From Leucobacter tenebrionis (GTDB taxonomy: Bacteria > Actinomycetota > Actinomycetes > Actinomycetales > Microbacteriaceae): a stretch of 64,000 nt of DNA. Below, in pieces: positions 8,834-16,594 of this stretch. The position numbers were made by a program, and so were the translations under genes. The DNA lies in the NCBI RefSeq assembly GCF_019884725.1, contig NZ_CP082322.1, positions 682,001 through 746,000 on the forward strand, read 5' to 3'. Position 1 is the stretch's first letter; every line of letters starts with the position of its first letter. The notes beneath the pieces were generated by a model that was not told where the DNA came from, did not search any database, and was given only the letters and a program-made list of their open reading frames with translations.

Positions 8834-8883
8834 CGTCAGCCTGCGTGCGCGGAGCGGGTCAACCGTCAACCTGCGTGCGCGGA
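8834..8883. repeat. 20-bp direct repeat at the 3' end of the SAHH-like gene
   Basis: Copies at 8834-8853 and 8864-8883 differ at one base (CGTCARCCTGCGTGCGCGGA), with a period of 30 bp. The second overlaps the last codons of the SAHH-like gene and the first lies after its stop. Confidence 0.75.
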
Positions 8884-10616
8884 ATGCTTGAGAGAAACGC
8901 GGCACGGTAGCGGTGCACCGCCCAGGGCTGCGCGGCACCGCCCGGACGGCTGCGGAGCGGGGCGGGATCGGCGGATCCGCCCCGAGCCTCCAGTGCGGCG
9001 CGCGCCACGCGATCCTCGTCCTCCGCGGAGAGCGTGTGCACCCCGGGCGCGAGATCGCCCCCCATGAGGCGCATGAGCGCCGCAAGCTGGGTCGCGAACG
9101 AGAGGTCCATCACCTCGATCGGGTTGCCCTCGGCCGCGGTGTAATTGACGCCGCCGCCTTCGGCGAGCACGACCGGGCCCCGATCGCCGCCCGGTGGGAC
9201 CCACTCGGCCAGACCGTCGCCGACCTCGCGCGGGCACCACCCGTCGGCGAGCAGATCGTCAAGGGCGAGTTCGTCGTCGATCCCGCCTGCCACCGCGACC
9301 GCGGTGCCGGGGCGCAGCAGCGCGAAACCGTCCGCGTCGAGCGTGTGCCACACGCCCGTCGCGCTCACCACGACGTCGGCGGCGGGTAGCGCCTCCTCGG
9401 CGCGGCGGGCCTCGAAGCCGTCGTGCAGCGCGGAGAGCGCGCGCACCGGATCCCGCTCCACGACCGTGACCCGGGCGCCGAGCGCGGCCGCGAAACGGGC
9501 GGTGCCGACGCCGACGGGGCCGTAGCCGATCACCGCCCAGCGGGTGCCCGCGACCCCCCGGTAACCGTCGTGCCGCCGATCGCCGCCGGCACTGTCAGCG
9601 CCGTCGAGCAGATCGGCGATCGCCAGCACGCACGACTGGCCGGTGCCGACGAGGTTGTCGAAGTCGGTCTTGGTGCGCGCGTCGTTCACCGCGATCACCG
9701 GCACGCGCAGGGATCCCTCGGCCGCCATCTCGTGCAGCGGCCGCACGCCGCTCGTGGTCTCCTCGGCCGCCGCCCGCAGGTGCTCGAGCGCGGACGGGCG
9801 CTCGGTGTGGGCGAGGCGGATCAGGTGCGAACCATCGTCGATGAGGTACTCCGGCGCCCAGTCGAGGATCGCCGCCGCATGTTCGGCGTCGAGGCGCGCG
9901 GCGGCGTCGCGGCTGACCGCGCCGGTCGGGGCGAACACCGCGACCCGCCCGTCTGCGGCGAGCGCCGCGGCGACCTCGGGGTCGGTCTCCGAGACCGCGC
10001 TGAACAGCGCGACCTCGCATCCGGCGTCGGCGAGCGCGAGGGTGAGCGCCGCCGTCTTGGGTTCGAGCACGAGGCTCACGGCGATCCGCGGCGGACGGCG
10101 TGCCGATCCCAAGACCGACTCCGTTCCCGGCTCCGCTCCCGAGCGCGACCCCCGTGCCTCCGGCTCCCGTGCCGCCGAGTCAGCGAGCTGCTCGGCGAGG
10201 CGCGCCGTCGCGCGCATGCCGCGTCTCGCCCACGCGATCCGCGCCGCCGCGTCCGGGCTGCGGTCCGATGCGACTCCCCCGTCGAGACCGACCACCACCG
10301 GGGCGAGCGCGCCGGCGTCAACACGCCCGGTGTCAACGCGCCCGGGATCGGGCGAGCCTTTCGCATGCCCCGCCGATCCTGCGCTCACAGGGCCGTCGAC
10401 GAACACGAACTCCGCGGGCACTCCCGCATCCGGCTCGAGCCGCACCCCCATGCGTCCGAGCGCGGTCAGCAGGGCCTCTCTCTCCGCGTCGTCCGAGACC
10501 TCCACCCGCGCGACGCCGCCCGAGAGCAGCCGATTGCCCGAGCGGGCCGCGGTGCGGATCGCGCGCTCCACGCGAAGCCCCACTGATGATTCGCGCCCGT
10601 CGTCGAGATCGGTCAT
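8859..10616 (-). CDS. divergent S-adenosylhomocysteine-hydrolase-like protein
   Basis: This 585-residue protein aligns by eye with adenosylhomocysteinase after a roughly 120-residue non-conserved N-terminal part. Matching blocks are YLIDDG (258-262), AEETTSG (284-290), VNDARTKTDFDN (310-321), the NAD-binding GYGPVGVG (364-371) and LAEGGGVNYTAAEGNP near the C-terminus. Equivalents of the catalytic Asp131, Glu156, Lys186 and Asp190 of the human enzyme are present. Equivalents of His55, Cys195, His301 and His353 are not, and the C-terminal Lys-Tyr tail is missing. A Gly/Ser/Glu-rich insert occupies about 147-175. It probably binds NAD and a nucleoside, but may use a modified substrate. I chose ATG 10616 because GGGAG lies 4-5 nt upstream. 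Confidence 0.7.
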   Translation of the reverse strand: MTDLDDGRESSVGLRVERAIRTAARSGNRLLSGGVARVEVSDDAEREALLTALGRMGVRLEPDAGVPAEFVFVDGPVSAGSAGHAKGSPDPGRVDTGRVDAGALAPVVVGLDGGVASDRSPDAAARIAWARRGMRATARLAEQLADSAAREPEARGSRSGAEPGTESVLGSARRPPRIAVSLVLEPKTAALTLALADAGCEVALFSAVSETDPEVAAALAADGRVAVFAPTGAVSRDAAARLDAEHAAAILDWAPEYLIDDGSHLIRLAHTERPSALEHLRAAAEETTSGVRPLHEMAAEGSLRVPVIAVNDARTKTDFDNLVGTGQSCVLAIADLLDGADSAGGDRRHDGYRGVAGTRWAVIGYGPVGVGTARFAAALGARVTVVERDPVRALSALHDGFEARRAEEALPAADVVVSATGVWHTLDADGFALLRPGTAVAVAGGIDDELALDDLLADGWCPREVGDGLAEWVPPGGDRGPVVLAEGGGVNYTAAEGNPIEVMDLSFATQLAALMRLMGGDLAPGVHTLSAEDEDRVARAALEARGGSADPAPLRSRPGGAAQPWAVHRYRAAFLSSIPRTQVDG

Positions 10617-10749
10617 GCTGCTCCCTGCGTCTTCCCGGTCCGCTGATTCTGCCGACTCCCTCGAGGATAGTGCGCCGGCCCGGCCCACTGCGGGCCGCCT
10701 CCGGTGTCAACCCCTCGCAGCGGCCCCGAGCCGCAACTATGCTGGCCGC

Positions 10750-11094
10750 ATGGCGAGGTACGGGGATGAGCAGCAGGCGGCGGCCGACGGGATCCGCATC
10801 GAGCACGAGCCCGAGCGGCACCGCTATGCGGTCTATCAGAGCGCGCAGGAGCCGCAGAATGCGGAGGGCGCGTCGGATCGCCTCGTGGGCGAGGCCCACT
10901 ACTCCCTGCTCGGCGACGACGTCATCGATTTCGACCACACGGTCGTGCTGCCCGAGCTGCGCGGCACCGGGCTCGCGTCGCTGCTCGCGCACCGCGCGCT
11001 CACGGGCGAGGCCGTCGGCGAACGACGGGTGCACGCCTCGTGCTGGTTCATCGCGCGCTACCTCACCCGGCATCCGGAACTGCGCAGGCCCTGA
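10750..11094 (+). CDS. GNAT-like N-acetyltransferase (YjdJ/COG2388 type)
   Basis: This 114-residue protein has the short GNAT-fold pattern of the YjdJ family: HYSLLGDDVIDFDHTVVLPELRGTGLASLLAHRAL, with the acetyl-CoA loop reduced to RGTGLAS, followed by the conserved HASCWFIARYLTRHPE. Such proteins are small stand-alone acyltransferases with unknown targets. ATG 10750 lies exactly 6 nt after a TATGCT hexamer and has no Shine-Dalgarno site, so a leaderless mRNA is likely. It stands alone, divergent from the SAHH-like gene. Confidence 0.8.
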   Translation: MARYGDEQQAAADGIRIEHEPERHRYAVYQSAQEPQNAEGASDRLVGEAHYSLLGDDVIDFDHTVVLPELRGTGLASLLAHRALTGEAVGERRVHASCWFIARYLTRHPELRRP

Positions 11095-11130
11095 TCGCGC
11101 GGACGGTGCTCCCGTACCCTGCGGTAGCGA

Positions 11131-11781
11131 TCACTCCCCCTCGGTCTTGCGCTTCTTGCGCAGGCGACCGGGTTTGCTCTGAGTCTGCTGCTGCACGAGC
11201 GCCGTGAGGTCCTTCTCGATGAGCTGCTGGATGCGGCCCTCGCGCGCGGCCTGATACTCCTCGCTGGCACCGCCGCTGTAGTAGGGGTGCGTGGCCCGCT
11301 CCTTGAGCGAGTCGCCGATCTCGTGCCACGCCATCGAGCGCGCCCGCTCGGCGGTGTCGCTCAGGTACTCGATGTCGTTCGCCCGGGTCTGCAGTTCCTC
11401 GGCGACCTTCTCGTAGACCTCCTGGCGGTGCCGCAGCGTACGGTTGTCGTCGTTGCCGTAGTCGGATTCGCTCCAGGAGCTGTGACCCGTGTCTCGGATC
11501 TCGCTGCGCATACGGGCGATGTGCAGCGCGTCGCGCTCGCGCTCCTTCGCGAGATCCTCGGTGGCCTGACGCACCATCTCGCGGATCTGCGCCTCGTCGT
11601 AGTCGGCGTGCCGCTTCAGCGCGTTCATGATGATCTCGTTCTTGACACTCATCCGCACCGCGACATCGGCGACGAGCAGCCCCTGCTCGACGATCTCCTC
11701 GACGGGGGCGAGCACGCGTCGAGGCAGCCTGCGAGCAGGGCGCGCACTGCCGCGCTTGCGTTTCTTCGACCAGCCGAACAC
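11131..11781 (-). CDS. conserved hypothetical charged, helical protein
   Basis: This 216-residue, very hydrophilic protein is not one I recognise. It begins with a basic patch (FGWSKKRKRGSARPARR) and ends with another (KPGRLRKKRKTEGE). The middle is predicted to be almost all helix and rich in Glu, Arg and Gln, with likely coiled-coil stretches (EMVRQATEDLAKERERD, EVYEKVAEELQTRANDIEYL). There is no signal peptide or membrane helix. The basic ends could bind nucleic acid or acidic lipids, which is a guess. GTG 11781 has AGGAG 4 nt upstream. Confidence 0.6.
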   Translation of the reverse strand: MFGWSKKRKRGSARPARRLPRRVLAPVEEIVEQGLLVADVAVRMSVKNEIIMNALKRHADYDEAQIREMVRQATEDLAKERERDALHIARMRSEIRDTGHSSWSESDYGNDDNRTLRHRQEVYEKVAEELQTRANDIEYLSDTAERARSMAWHEIGDSLKERATHPYYSGGASEEYQAAREGRIQQLIEKDLTALVQQQTQSKPGRLRKKRKTEGE

Positions 11782-11931
11782 CGCGCTCCTTCCGAGAGCC
11801 CACTCGGGCCTCTCCCATTATCGCGCAAAACTGGCGCTCGGCCGGGTTCCGTCGCAAACTCGCCGTCGCTCCTCGGCAGGAAGAGGCGGTGCCGGGTGTG
11901 CAAAAATAGATGAGGCCCCTGCGACCCGGGG

Positions 11932-11970
11932 CGCGGACGAGGGAGCTGTACCCGCACACTGACGACGGCC
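11932..11970 (+). promoter_or_regulatory. guanidine-III (ykkC-III) riboswitch candidate
   Basis: The segment reads GCGGACGAGG, then GAGCTGTACCCGC, then GACGACGGC. GCGG (11933-11936) pairs with CCGC (11952-11955). GCTGT (11945-11949) pairs with ACGGC (11965-11969) across it, giving the compact H-type pseudoknot of guanidine-III RNAs. From memory, the Thermobifida element shares the GGACGAGG and GTACCCG blocks. The last pairing strand abuts the ribosome site GGAAGGAAG (11971-11979) of an SMR guanidinium-exporter gene, the standard arrangement for this class in Actinobacteria. Binding of guanidinium would be expected to alter ribosome access. Confidence 0.8.
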
Positions 11971-11986
11971 GGAAGGAAGCTGCGTC

Positions 11987-12307
11987 ATGTCACTCGCATG
12001 GGCACTGCTCATTCTGAGCGGAATGCTCGAGGCCGTCTGGGCGACCGCCCTCGACGCCTCGAAGGGATTCAAGCGGCTCTGGCCGAGCGTGATCTTCATC
12101 GTCGCCCTCGGCACGAGCATGGTGGGACTGTCGATCGCGATGCGGACCATCCCGGTCGGCACCGCCTACGCCGTGTGGGTCGGGATCGGGGCCGTGCTCA
12201 CCGCCGCGTGGGCCATGCTCACGCGCAAGGACCGTGCGACCGTGCTGCGTGTCGCGCTGCTCATCGGCCTCATCGGCTGCGTGGTCGGCCTGAAGGCGGT
12301 GAGCTGA
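11987..12307 (+). CDS. SMR guanidinium exporter subunit (Gdx/SugE-like)
   Basis: This 106-residue protein has four transmembrane helices and the small-multidrug-resistance fold. The essential glutamate is Glu15 in SGMLEAVWATALDASKGF; the W-A-x-x-S-x-GF pattern is typical of the Gdx (guanidinium) subtype rather than EmrE. It should exchange protons for guanidinium as an antiparallel dimer, probably with the partner encoded 1 bp downstream. ATG 11987 has GGAAGGAAG 7 nt upstream, directly after the riboswitch candidate, so induction by guanidine is expected. The pair resembles YkkC/YkkD-type two-gene exporters. Confidence 0.88.
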   Translation: MSLAWALLILSGMLEAVWATALDASKGFKRLWPSVIFIVALGTSMVGLSIAMRTIPVGTAYAVWVGIGAVLTAAWAMLTRKDRATVLRVALLIGLIGCVVGLKAVS

Positions 12308-12308
12308 G

Positions 12309-12728
12309 ATGGCGGTATCACGAAGCTCGAACGAACCCGCGAAGGTGGCCACGGGCGCGCACTGGCTCGCGCTGCTCGCGAGCGCCGGCCTCGAGGCGGT
12401 GTGGGCCATCGCGCTCGACGAGTCGCGCGGCTTCTCAGTACTGATGCCCACGATCGTCTTCTTCATCGCCAGCCCGCTGAGCATGGTCGGCCTCGGTTAC
12501 GCGATGCGCGGGATCCCGATCAGCGTCGCCTACGCGATCTGGACCGGGCTCGGCGCCGCACTCACCGTCGGCGTCTCGTTCGTGATGGGCACCGATGAGC
12601 CGTCCCCGCTCAAGGTGCTCTTCCTCGCCGGCATCGTCGGCTGCGTGATCGGCCTGAAGTTCGCGAAGGATCCGGACCCGCGCCCCGAGCCCTCGAACGA
12701 CTCCTCGATGGACGCTATGCGGCGGTGA
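12309..12728 (+). CDS. SMR guanidinium exporter, second subunit
   Basis: This 139-residue partner has an 18-residue hydrophilic N-terminal extension, four transmembrane helices and a charged C-terminal tail. The essential glutamate is Glu29 in SAGLEAVWAIALDESRGF, again Gdx-like. ATG 12309 begins 1 bp after the first subunit's stop, so the two are co-transcribed and probably form a heterodimer. The cytoplasmic ends differ from the first subunit, as in other paired SMR systems where each subunit has a fixed orientation. The last 14 bp overlap the convergent DtxR-family gene. Confidence 0.86.
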   Translation: MAVSRSSNEPAKVATGAHWLALLASAGLEAVWAIALDESRGFSVLMPTIVFFIASPLSMVGLGYAMRGIPISVAYAIWTGLGAALTVGVSFVMGTDEPSPLKVLFLAGIVGCVIGLKFAKDPDPRPEPSNDSSMDAMRR

Positions 12729-13395
12729 CCGACACCCACATCGACGAGGCTGCGGCGGGGCCCAGGCTGATGGGCGTGTCCGCACCGCCGACACGCACCG
12801 TGACGGTCTCGGAGTAGGGCTCCCCCGGCAGCACCTCGAGTTCGGCGTCGACGACGAGACTGCGGCTCGCGAAGTATTGCAGCATCTCGTTGTCGGCGTC
12901 GGAGATGCGCTCGATACGCGCGCGGCAGGGGGCGGGCGCTGCCGAGAGGATCACGGCATCGGGGCGGTGCACGCGTCCGTCCGCGCTCGGGATCGGATCG
13001 CCGTGCGGGTCCCTGGTCGGATATCCGAGCACCCGGTCGACGCGGTCGATCAGCCCGTCGGAGACCGCGTGCTCGAGGCGGTCGGCCTCCTCGTGCACCT
13101 CGTCCCACTCGTAGCCGAGCATCTGCACCAGGAAGGTCTCGAGCAGGCGGTGACGGCGGATCATCGAGATCGCGTGCTGCCGCCCGAGGTCGGTGAGGGT
13201 GACGCTGCCGTAGCGGGCATGGCCGATGAGCTCCTGGTCGGCGAGCTTGCGCAGCGCGTCCGACACGGTCGAGAGGCGCACGCCCGCGGCCTCCGCGATG
13301 GCGGAGTTCGAGACCGGCGCGTCCGACCACTCCTGCAGACCCCAGATCACCTTGAGGTAGTTCTGCATACCGGGAGAGATATCGTCGACGCTCAC
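12715..13395 (-). CDS. DtxR/MntR-family metal-dependent repressor
   Basis: This 226-residue regulator has the DtxR layout: winged helix (residues 1-65; PVSNSAIAEAAGVRLSTVSDALRKL), dimerisation/metal domain (66-140; RRHRLLETFLVQMLGYEWDEVHEEADRLEHAVSD) and a C-terminal SH3-like domain (about 150-226). The metal site has the expected Glu and His residues (HRLLE, EVHEEAD, LEH). Mn and Fe repressors are hard to separate by eye; MntR is my guess. GTG 13395 lies exactly 6 nt after TACCCT on the minus strand, pointing to a leaderless start. Its 3' end overlaps the second SMR gene by 14 bp, tail to tail. Confidence 0.85.
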   Translation of the reverse strand: MSVDDISPGMQNYLKVIWGLQEWSDAPVSNSAIAEAAGVRLSTVSDALRKLADQELIGHARYGSVTLTDLGRQHAISMIRRHRLLETFLVQMLGYEWDEVHEEADRLEHAVSDGLIDRVDRVLGYPTRDPHGDPIPSADGRVHRPDAVILSAAPAPCRARIERISDADNEMLQYFASRSLVVDAELEVLPGEPYSETVTVRVGGADTPISLGPAAASSMWVSVTAA

Positions 13396-13460
13396 CCCGC
13401 CAGGGTACCGGTCTCCGGGCATCCCTGGCACTCCACGACGCGCGGGCGCACACTGGAGGC

Positions 13461-13859
13461 ATGGATATCAGGATCAAACGCGTGTACGAACCCGCCGAAC
13501 CCGGAGACGGCTACCGGGTGCTGGTGGATCGGCTGTGGCCCCGCGGCGTATCGAAGGAGGAGGCGCGGCTCGACCTCTGGGAGAAGAGCGCGGCGCCCAG
13601 CGCGGAACTGCGACGCGACTGGCACGCGGATCCGCGAGGCCACGATCCCGAGCGCTTCGCCGCGTTCGCCGCTCACTACCGGGCCGAACTCGCAGAACCG
13701 CCGGCCTCCGACGCGGTCGATCGGCTGGCGCGGTTCGCGCGCGAGCACGACCCGCTCACCCTGCTCTACGGCGCCAAGGACGAGCACACGAACCACGCGG
13801 TCGTGCTGCGCGACGCCCTGCTGGAGCGGCTCGGCGCGTCGGGGTCTCCCCGCACCTGA
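13461..13859 (+). CDS. DUF488 (YeaO-like) family protein
   Basis: This 132-residue protein of the DUF488 family contains the hallmark RVYEPAEPGDGYRVLVDRLWPRGVSKE, ARLDLWEKSAAPSAELR and LTLLYGAKDEHTNHAVVL blocks at normal length. The biochemical role is not established. ATG 13461 is 6 nt after CACACT; GGAGG ends only 1 nt before the ATG, too close to act as a ribosome site, so the leaderless reading is preferred. It is divergent from the DtxR-family gene across 65 bp. Confidence 0.82.
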   Translation: MDIRIKRVYEPAEPGDGYRVLVDRLWPRGVSKEEARLDLWEKSAAPSAELRRDWHADPRGHDPERFAAFAAHYRAELAEPPASDAVDRLARFAREHDPLTLLYGAKDEHTNHAVVLRDALLERLGASGSPRT

Positions 13860-13876
13860 CCGGCCCGACCCAGCGA

Positions 13877-13930
13877 ATGCAGACCTGCCGCACCGAAGTA
13901 GACCGGAAACGCGGTGCGAGAGGTCTGCAT
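13877..13930. terminator. palindromic terminator between DUF488 and pdxR
   Basis: ATGCAGACCT (13877-13886) pairs with AGGTCTGCAT (13921-13930), and inside it CGCACC pairs with GGTGCG. It lies between convergent genes. Confidence 0.65.
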
Positions 13931-13968
13931 CCGTGCATGAGGTCTACACCGGCGACTCCGCCAGAGGC

Positions 13969-15528
13969 TCACACCGCGAGCAGGATCCTCCGCAGCCGCT
14001 CGATCGCCGCTGCGAACTCGTCGTCGTCCGGTCCGCCCATGCCCAGCACCACACCGGACGCGCGATCGGGGCTCCGGTGCTGCCAGTAGGCCCCCAGCTC
14101 CGCGATGCCGAGGCCGACCGGGAAGGCCGTCGTCTCACGAGCCGCAGCCTCGACCACTCGTGCCTCGCGCCGACGCGCGCCCTCCCCCGCGAACTCGAGC
14201 ACCGCGTGCAGGCCTCCGCTCATGGGACGCACCCGCACATCGCGCGACCCCGCGAAGCGCTCCGAGATCAGATCGCGGCGAGCGGCATGACGGCGGCGCA
14301 CGCGGGCGATGTTGCGGCGCAGCTCGCCCGTGGCGAGGTAGTCGGCGAGCGCGATCTGCACGACCGCCGAGACCGGGGACCCCAGGTCGTGCCGCACCGG
14401 TTCGAGCAGTGAGCGCAGGTTCCGGGGCGCGAGCAGGAAGCCCGCCGCGAGCGCCGGCGTCACCGTGCTCGAGAAGGTGCCGAGCGTGACGACGGATCCC
14501 GCCCGGGGATCGTCGAGCGCCGCGAGAGCGGGCAGCGGGCCGCCCACGTGCCGCAGCTCTGAGTCGTAGTCGTCCTCCACCACGACCACGCCCGTGCGCG
14601 AGGCCCAGTCGAGCAGTTCGCGCCGGCGCGGCAGCGGCAGGGAACCGCCGACCGGGTACTGGTGGCTCGGCGTCACGATGACGAGGTCGAGCAGGCCCTC
14701 CGGCAGGCCGTCGGTGCGCAGGCCCTCCGCGTCGACGGGCAGCGACACGATGCGGGCGCCGTGCCGGGCCGCGACCCCGCGCAGCGAGGGGTACCCGGGA
14801 TCTTCGACCCCCACCACGAGTCCGTGCCCGCGCGTGGTGCCGAGCGCGGTGAGCAGCAGCCCGAGCCCCTCGCGCGCGCCGGCGGTCACGATCACATCGT
14901 CCGCCGGGCGCGCCGTGCCGCGCACGAGCCTGAGGTGCTCGGCGATCTCGCGCCGGAGTGCCGGGTCCCCGAGAGCGGGCGGTCGGCGATCAGCGCGGGC
15001 GACGGCGGCCCGCCAAGCCGCGCGCCAGGCGGGGCGCTCGGTGGCATCGGTGAGCGGGGTGCCGGGGGCGAGCGGCGGCCTCGGAGCGGGATCGTCGCCG
15101 TCGAGCATGGGTGCGAGGGTGCCGGTCGTACCGGTGAGCCCGACGCGACCCGCGGCACCCGCGGATCCTGGCGCGCCCACGGCGCCCGGAACGCGGACAG
15201 CGCCCGATCCAGCCCGGTCCGCGTGACCGGAAGCCGGGACCGCCGCCGTTCCCAGATCGGGGTTCACGAGGGTGCCGCGGCCATGCTCGGCGCGCAGGTA
15301 CCCCTCGGCGATGAGCTGCTCGTAGGCGGCGACGATCACGCCCCGGGCGACGCCGAGGCGCGACGCGAGCGCACGGCTCGCGGGAACGCCCTCGCCCGGC
15401 CGTAGACGCCCGGCGTCGATGGACTCGCGCAGCGCGGCGGCGAGCTGGGCGGGGAGCGGAAGCGCTGCGGCTCGATCGAGCTCCACCACGAGCTCGGCCG
15501 GGCCCCGGCGGCGTGCGGGATCGGTCAC
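13969..15528 (-). CDS. pdxR: MocR-type regulator of PLP synthesis, PLP lysine missing
   Basis: This 519-residue protein fuses a GntR winged helix (residues about 10-90; LPAQLAAALRESIDAGRLRPGEGVPASRALASRLGVARG) to an aminotransferase-like domain (about 160-519). The linker is long and Gly/Ala/Pro-rich. It keeps GLLLTALG, VGVEDPGYPSLRGVAARHGA and VVVVEDDYDSELR. The segment that normally holds the PLP-binding lysine (GTFSKT) reads GTFSSTVTPAL, with Ser354 in the lysine position. It is divergent from pdxS, so PdxR is the likely identity. GTG 15528 lies 6 nt after CAGACT on the minus strand, suggesting a leaderless start. Confidence 0.85.
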   Translation of the reverse strand: MTDPARRRGPAELVVELDRAAALPLPAQLAAALRESIDAGRLRPGEGVPASRALASRLGVARGVIVAAYEQLIAEGYLRAEHGRGTLVNPDLGTAAVPASGHADRAGSGAVRVPGAVGAPGSAGAAGRVGLTGTTGTLAPMLDGDDPAPRPPLAPGTPLTDATERPAWRAAWRAAVARADRRPPALGDPALRREIAEHLRLVRGTARPADDVIVTAGAREGLGLLLTALGTTRGHGLVVGVEDPGYPSLRGVAARHGARIVSLPVDAEGLRTDGLPEGLLDLVIVTPSHQYPVGGSLPLPRRRELLDWASRTGVVVVEDDYDSELRHVGGPLPALAALDDPRAGSVVTLGTFSSTVTPALAAGFLLAPRNLRSLLEPVRHDLGSPVSAVVQIALADYLATGELRRNIARVRRRHAARRDLISERFAGSRDVRVRPMSGGLHAVLEFAGEGARRREARVVEAAARETTAFPVGLGIAELGAYWQHRSPDRASGVVLGMGGPDDDEFAAAIERLRRILLAV

Positions 15529-15604
15529 GTCTCCAGTCTGCCAGCGATCTGCCGGTCTCCGAGCACCCGGGCCTCCCTGATGGCTCGGCCGAGAGACACG
15601 ACCA

Positions 15605-15666
15605 AGTGGTCCACTGAAGAACATTGAAAATGGATCTTGTGTAGAACCACACCTCCCGGCCAGGCT
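15605..15666 (+). promoter_or_regulatory. pdxS promoter with PdxR-type operator motifs
   Basis: AGTGGTCCACT (15605-15615) is an imperfect palindrome resembling the AAAGTGGwCTA elements reported for PdxR. A related inverted copy, GTGTAGAACCAC (15639-15650), overlaps a possible -35 (TTGTGT, 15637-15642). CAGGCT (15661-15666), 7 nt before ATG 15674, is a candidate -10. The arrangement fits an activator binding upstream of and at the -35. Confidence 0.5.
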
Positions 15667-15673
15667 GAAGCGC

Positions 15674-16594
15674 ATGTCGATCAATACCGCATCCGAACCC
15701 ACCGCCTCCGCACCCCGCACGGGATCCCCGCTCGTCAAGCGCGGACTCGCCGAGATGCTCAAAGGAGGCGTCATCATGGACGTCGTCACTCCCGAGCAGG
15801 CCCGCATCGCCGAGGACGCCGGCGCCGTCGCCGTCATGGCGCTCGAGCGCGTGCCTGCCGATATCCGCGCACAAGGCGGGGTCGCCCGTATGAGCGATCC
15901 CGACCTCATCGACGGCATCAAGGCCGCCGTCTCGATCCCGGTCATGGCGAAGGCGCGCATCGGCCACTTCGTCGAGGCCCAGGTGCTCGAGGCGCTCGAG
16001 GTCGACTACATCGACGAGAGCGAGGTGCTCTCCCCCGCCGACTACGTCAACCACATCGACAAGCAGGGCTTCACCGTGCCCTTCGTCTGCGGCGCGACCA
16101 ACCTGGGCGAGGCCCTGCGCCGCATCGCGGAAGGCGCCTCGATGATCCGCTCGAAGGGCGAGGCCGGCACCGGCGATGTCTCGGAGGCGACCAGGCACAT
16201 CCGCACTATCAGGGGCGAGATCGCCCGCCTCGGCGCGCTCGGCACCAACGAGCTCTACGTCGCCGCAAAGGAACTGCAGGCGCCCTACGAGCTCGTGCGC
16301 GAGGTCGCCGAGACCGGCGCGCTGCCCGTGGTGCTCTTCACCGCGGGCGGTGTCGCGACCCCGGCCGACGCGGCCATGATGATGCAGCTCGGCGCCGATG
16401 GCGTGTTCGTCGGCTCGGGCATCTTCAAGTCGGGCGAGCCGGCGAAGCGCGCGGCCGCGATCGTCGCCGCCACCGCGCAGTACGACGATCCGCGCGCCGT
16501 GGCCGACGCCTCGCGCGGGCTCGGCGAGGCGATGGTCGGCATCAACGTCGCCGATCTGCCCGCTCCGCACCGCCTCGCCGAGCGCGGCTGGTGA
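15674..16594 (+). CDS. pdxS: pyridoxal 5'-phosphate synthase lyase subunit
   Basis: This 306-residue beta/alpha-barrel subunit makes PLP from ribose 5-phosphate, glyceraldehyde 3-phosphate and ammonia. It carries the conserved opening [31 protein letters not shown], Lys93 in MAKARIGHF (first imine) and Lys161 in [13 protein letters not shown] (second imine), plus the phosphate loop [29 protein letters not shown]. It forms a dodecamer with PdxT. ATG 15674 lies 7 nt after CAGGCT, so it may also be leaderless. It overlaps pdxT by 4 bp (GTGA). Confidence 0.97.
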   Translation: MSINTASEPTASAPRTGSPLVKRGLAEMLKGGVIMDVVTPEQARIAEDAGAVAVMALERVPADIRAQGGVARMSDPDLIDGIKAAVSIPVMAKARIGHFVEAQVLEALEVDYIDESEVLSPADYVNHIDKQGFTVPFVCGATNLGEALRRIAEGASMIRSKGEAGTGDVSEATRHIRTIRGEIARLGALGTNELYVAAKELQAPYELVREVAETGALPVVLFTAGGVATPADAAMMMQLGADGVFVGSGIFKSGEPAKRAAAIVAATAQYDDPRAVADASRGLGEAMVGINVADLPAPHRLAERGW

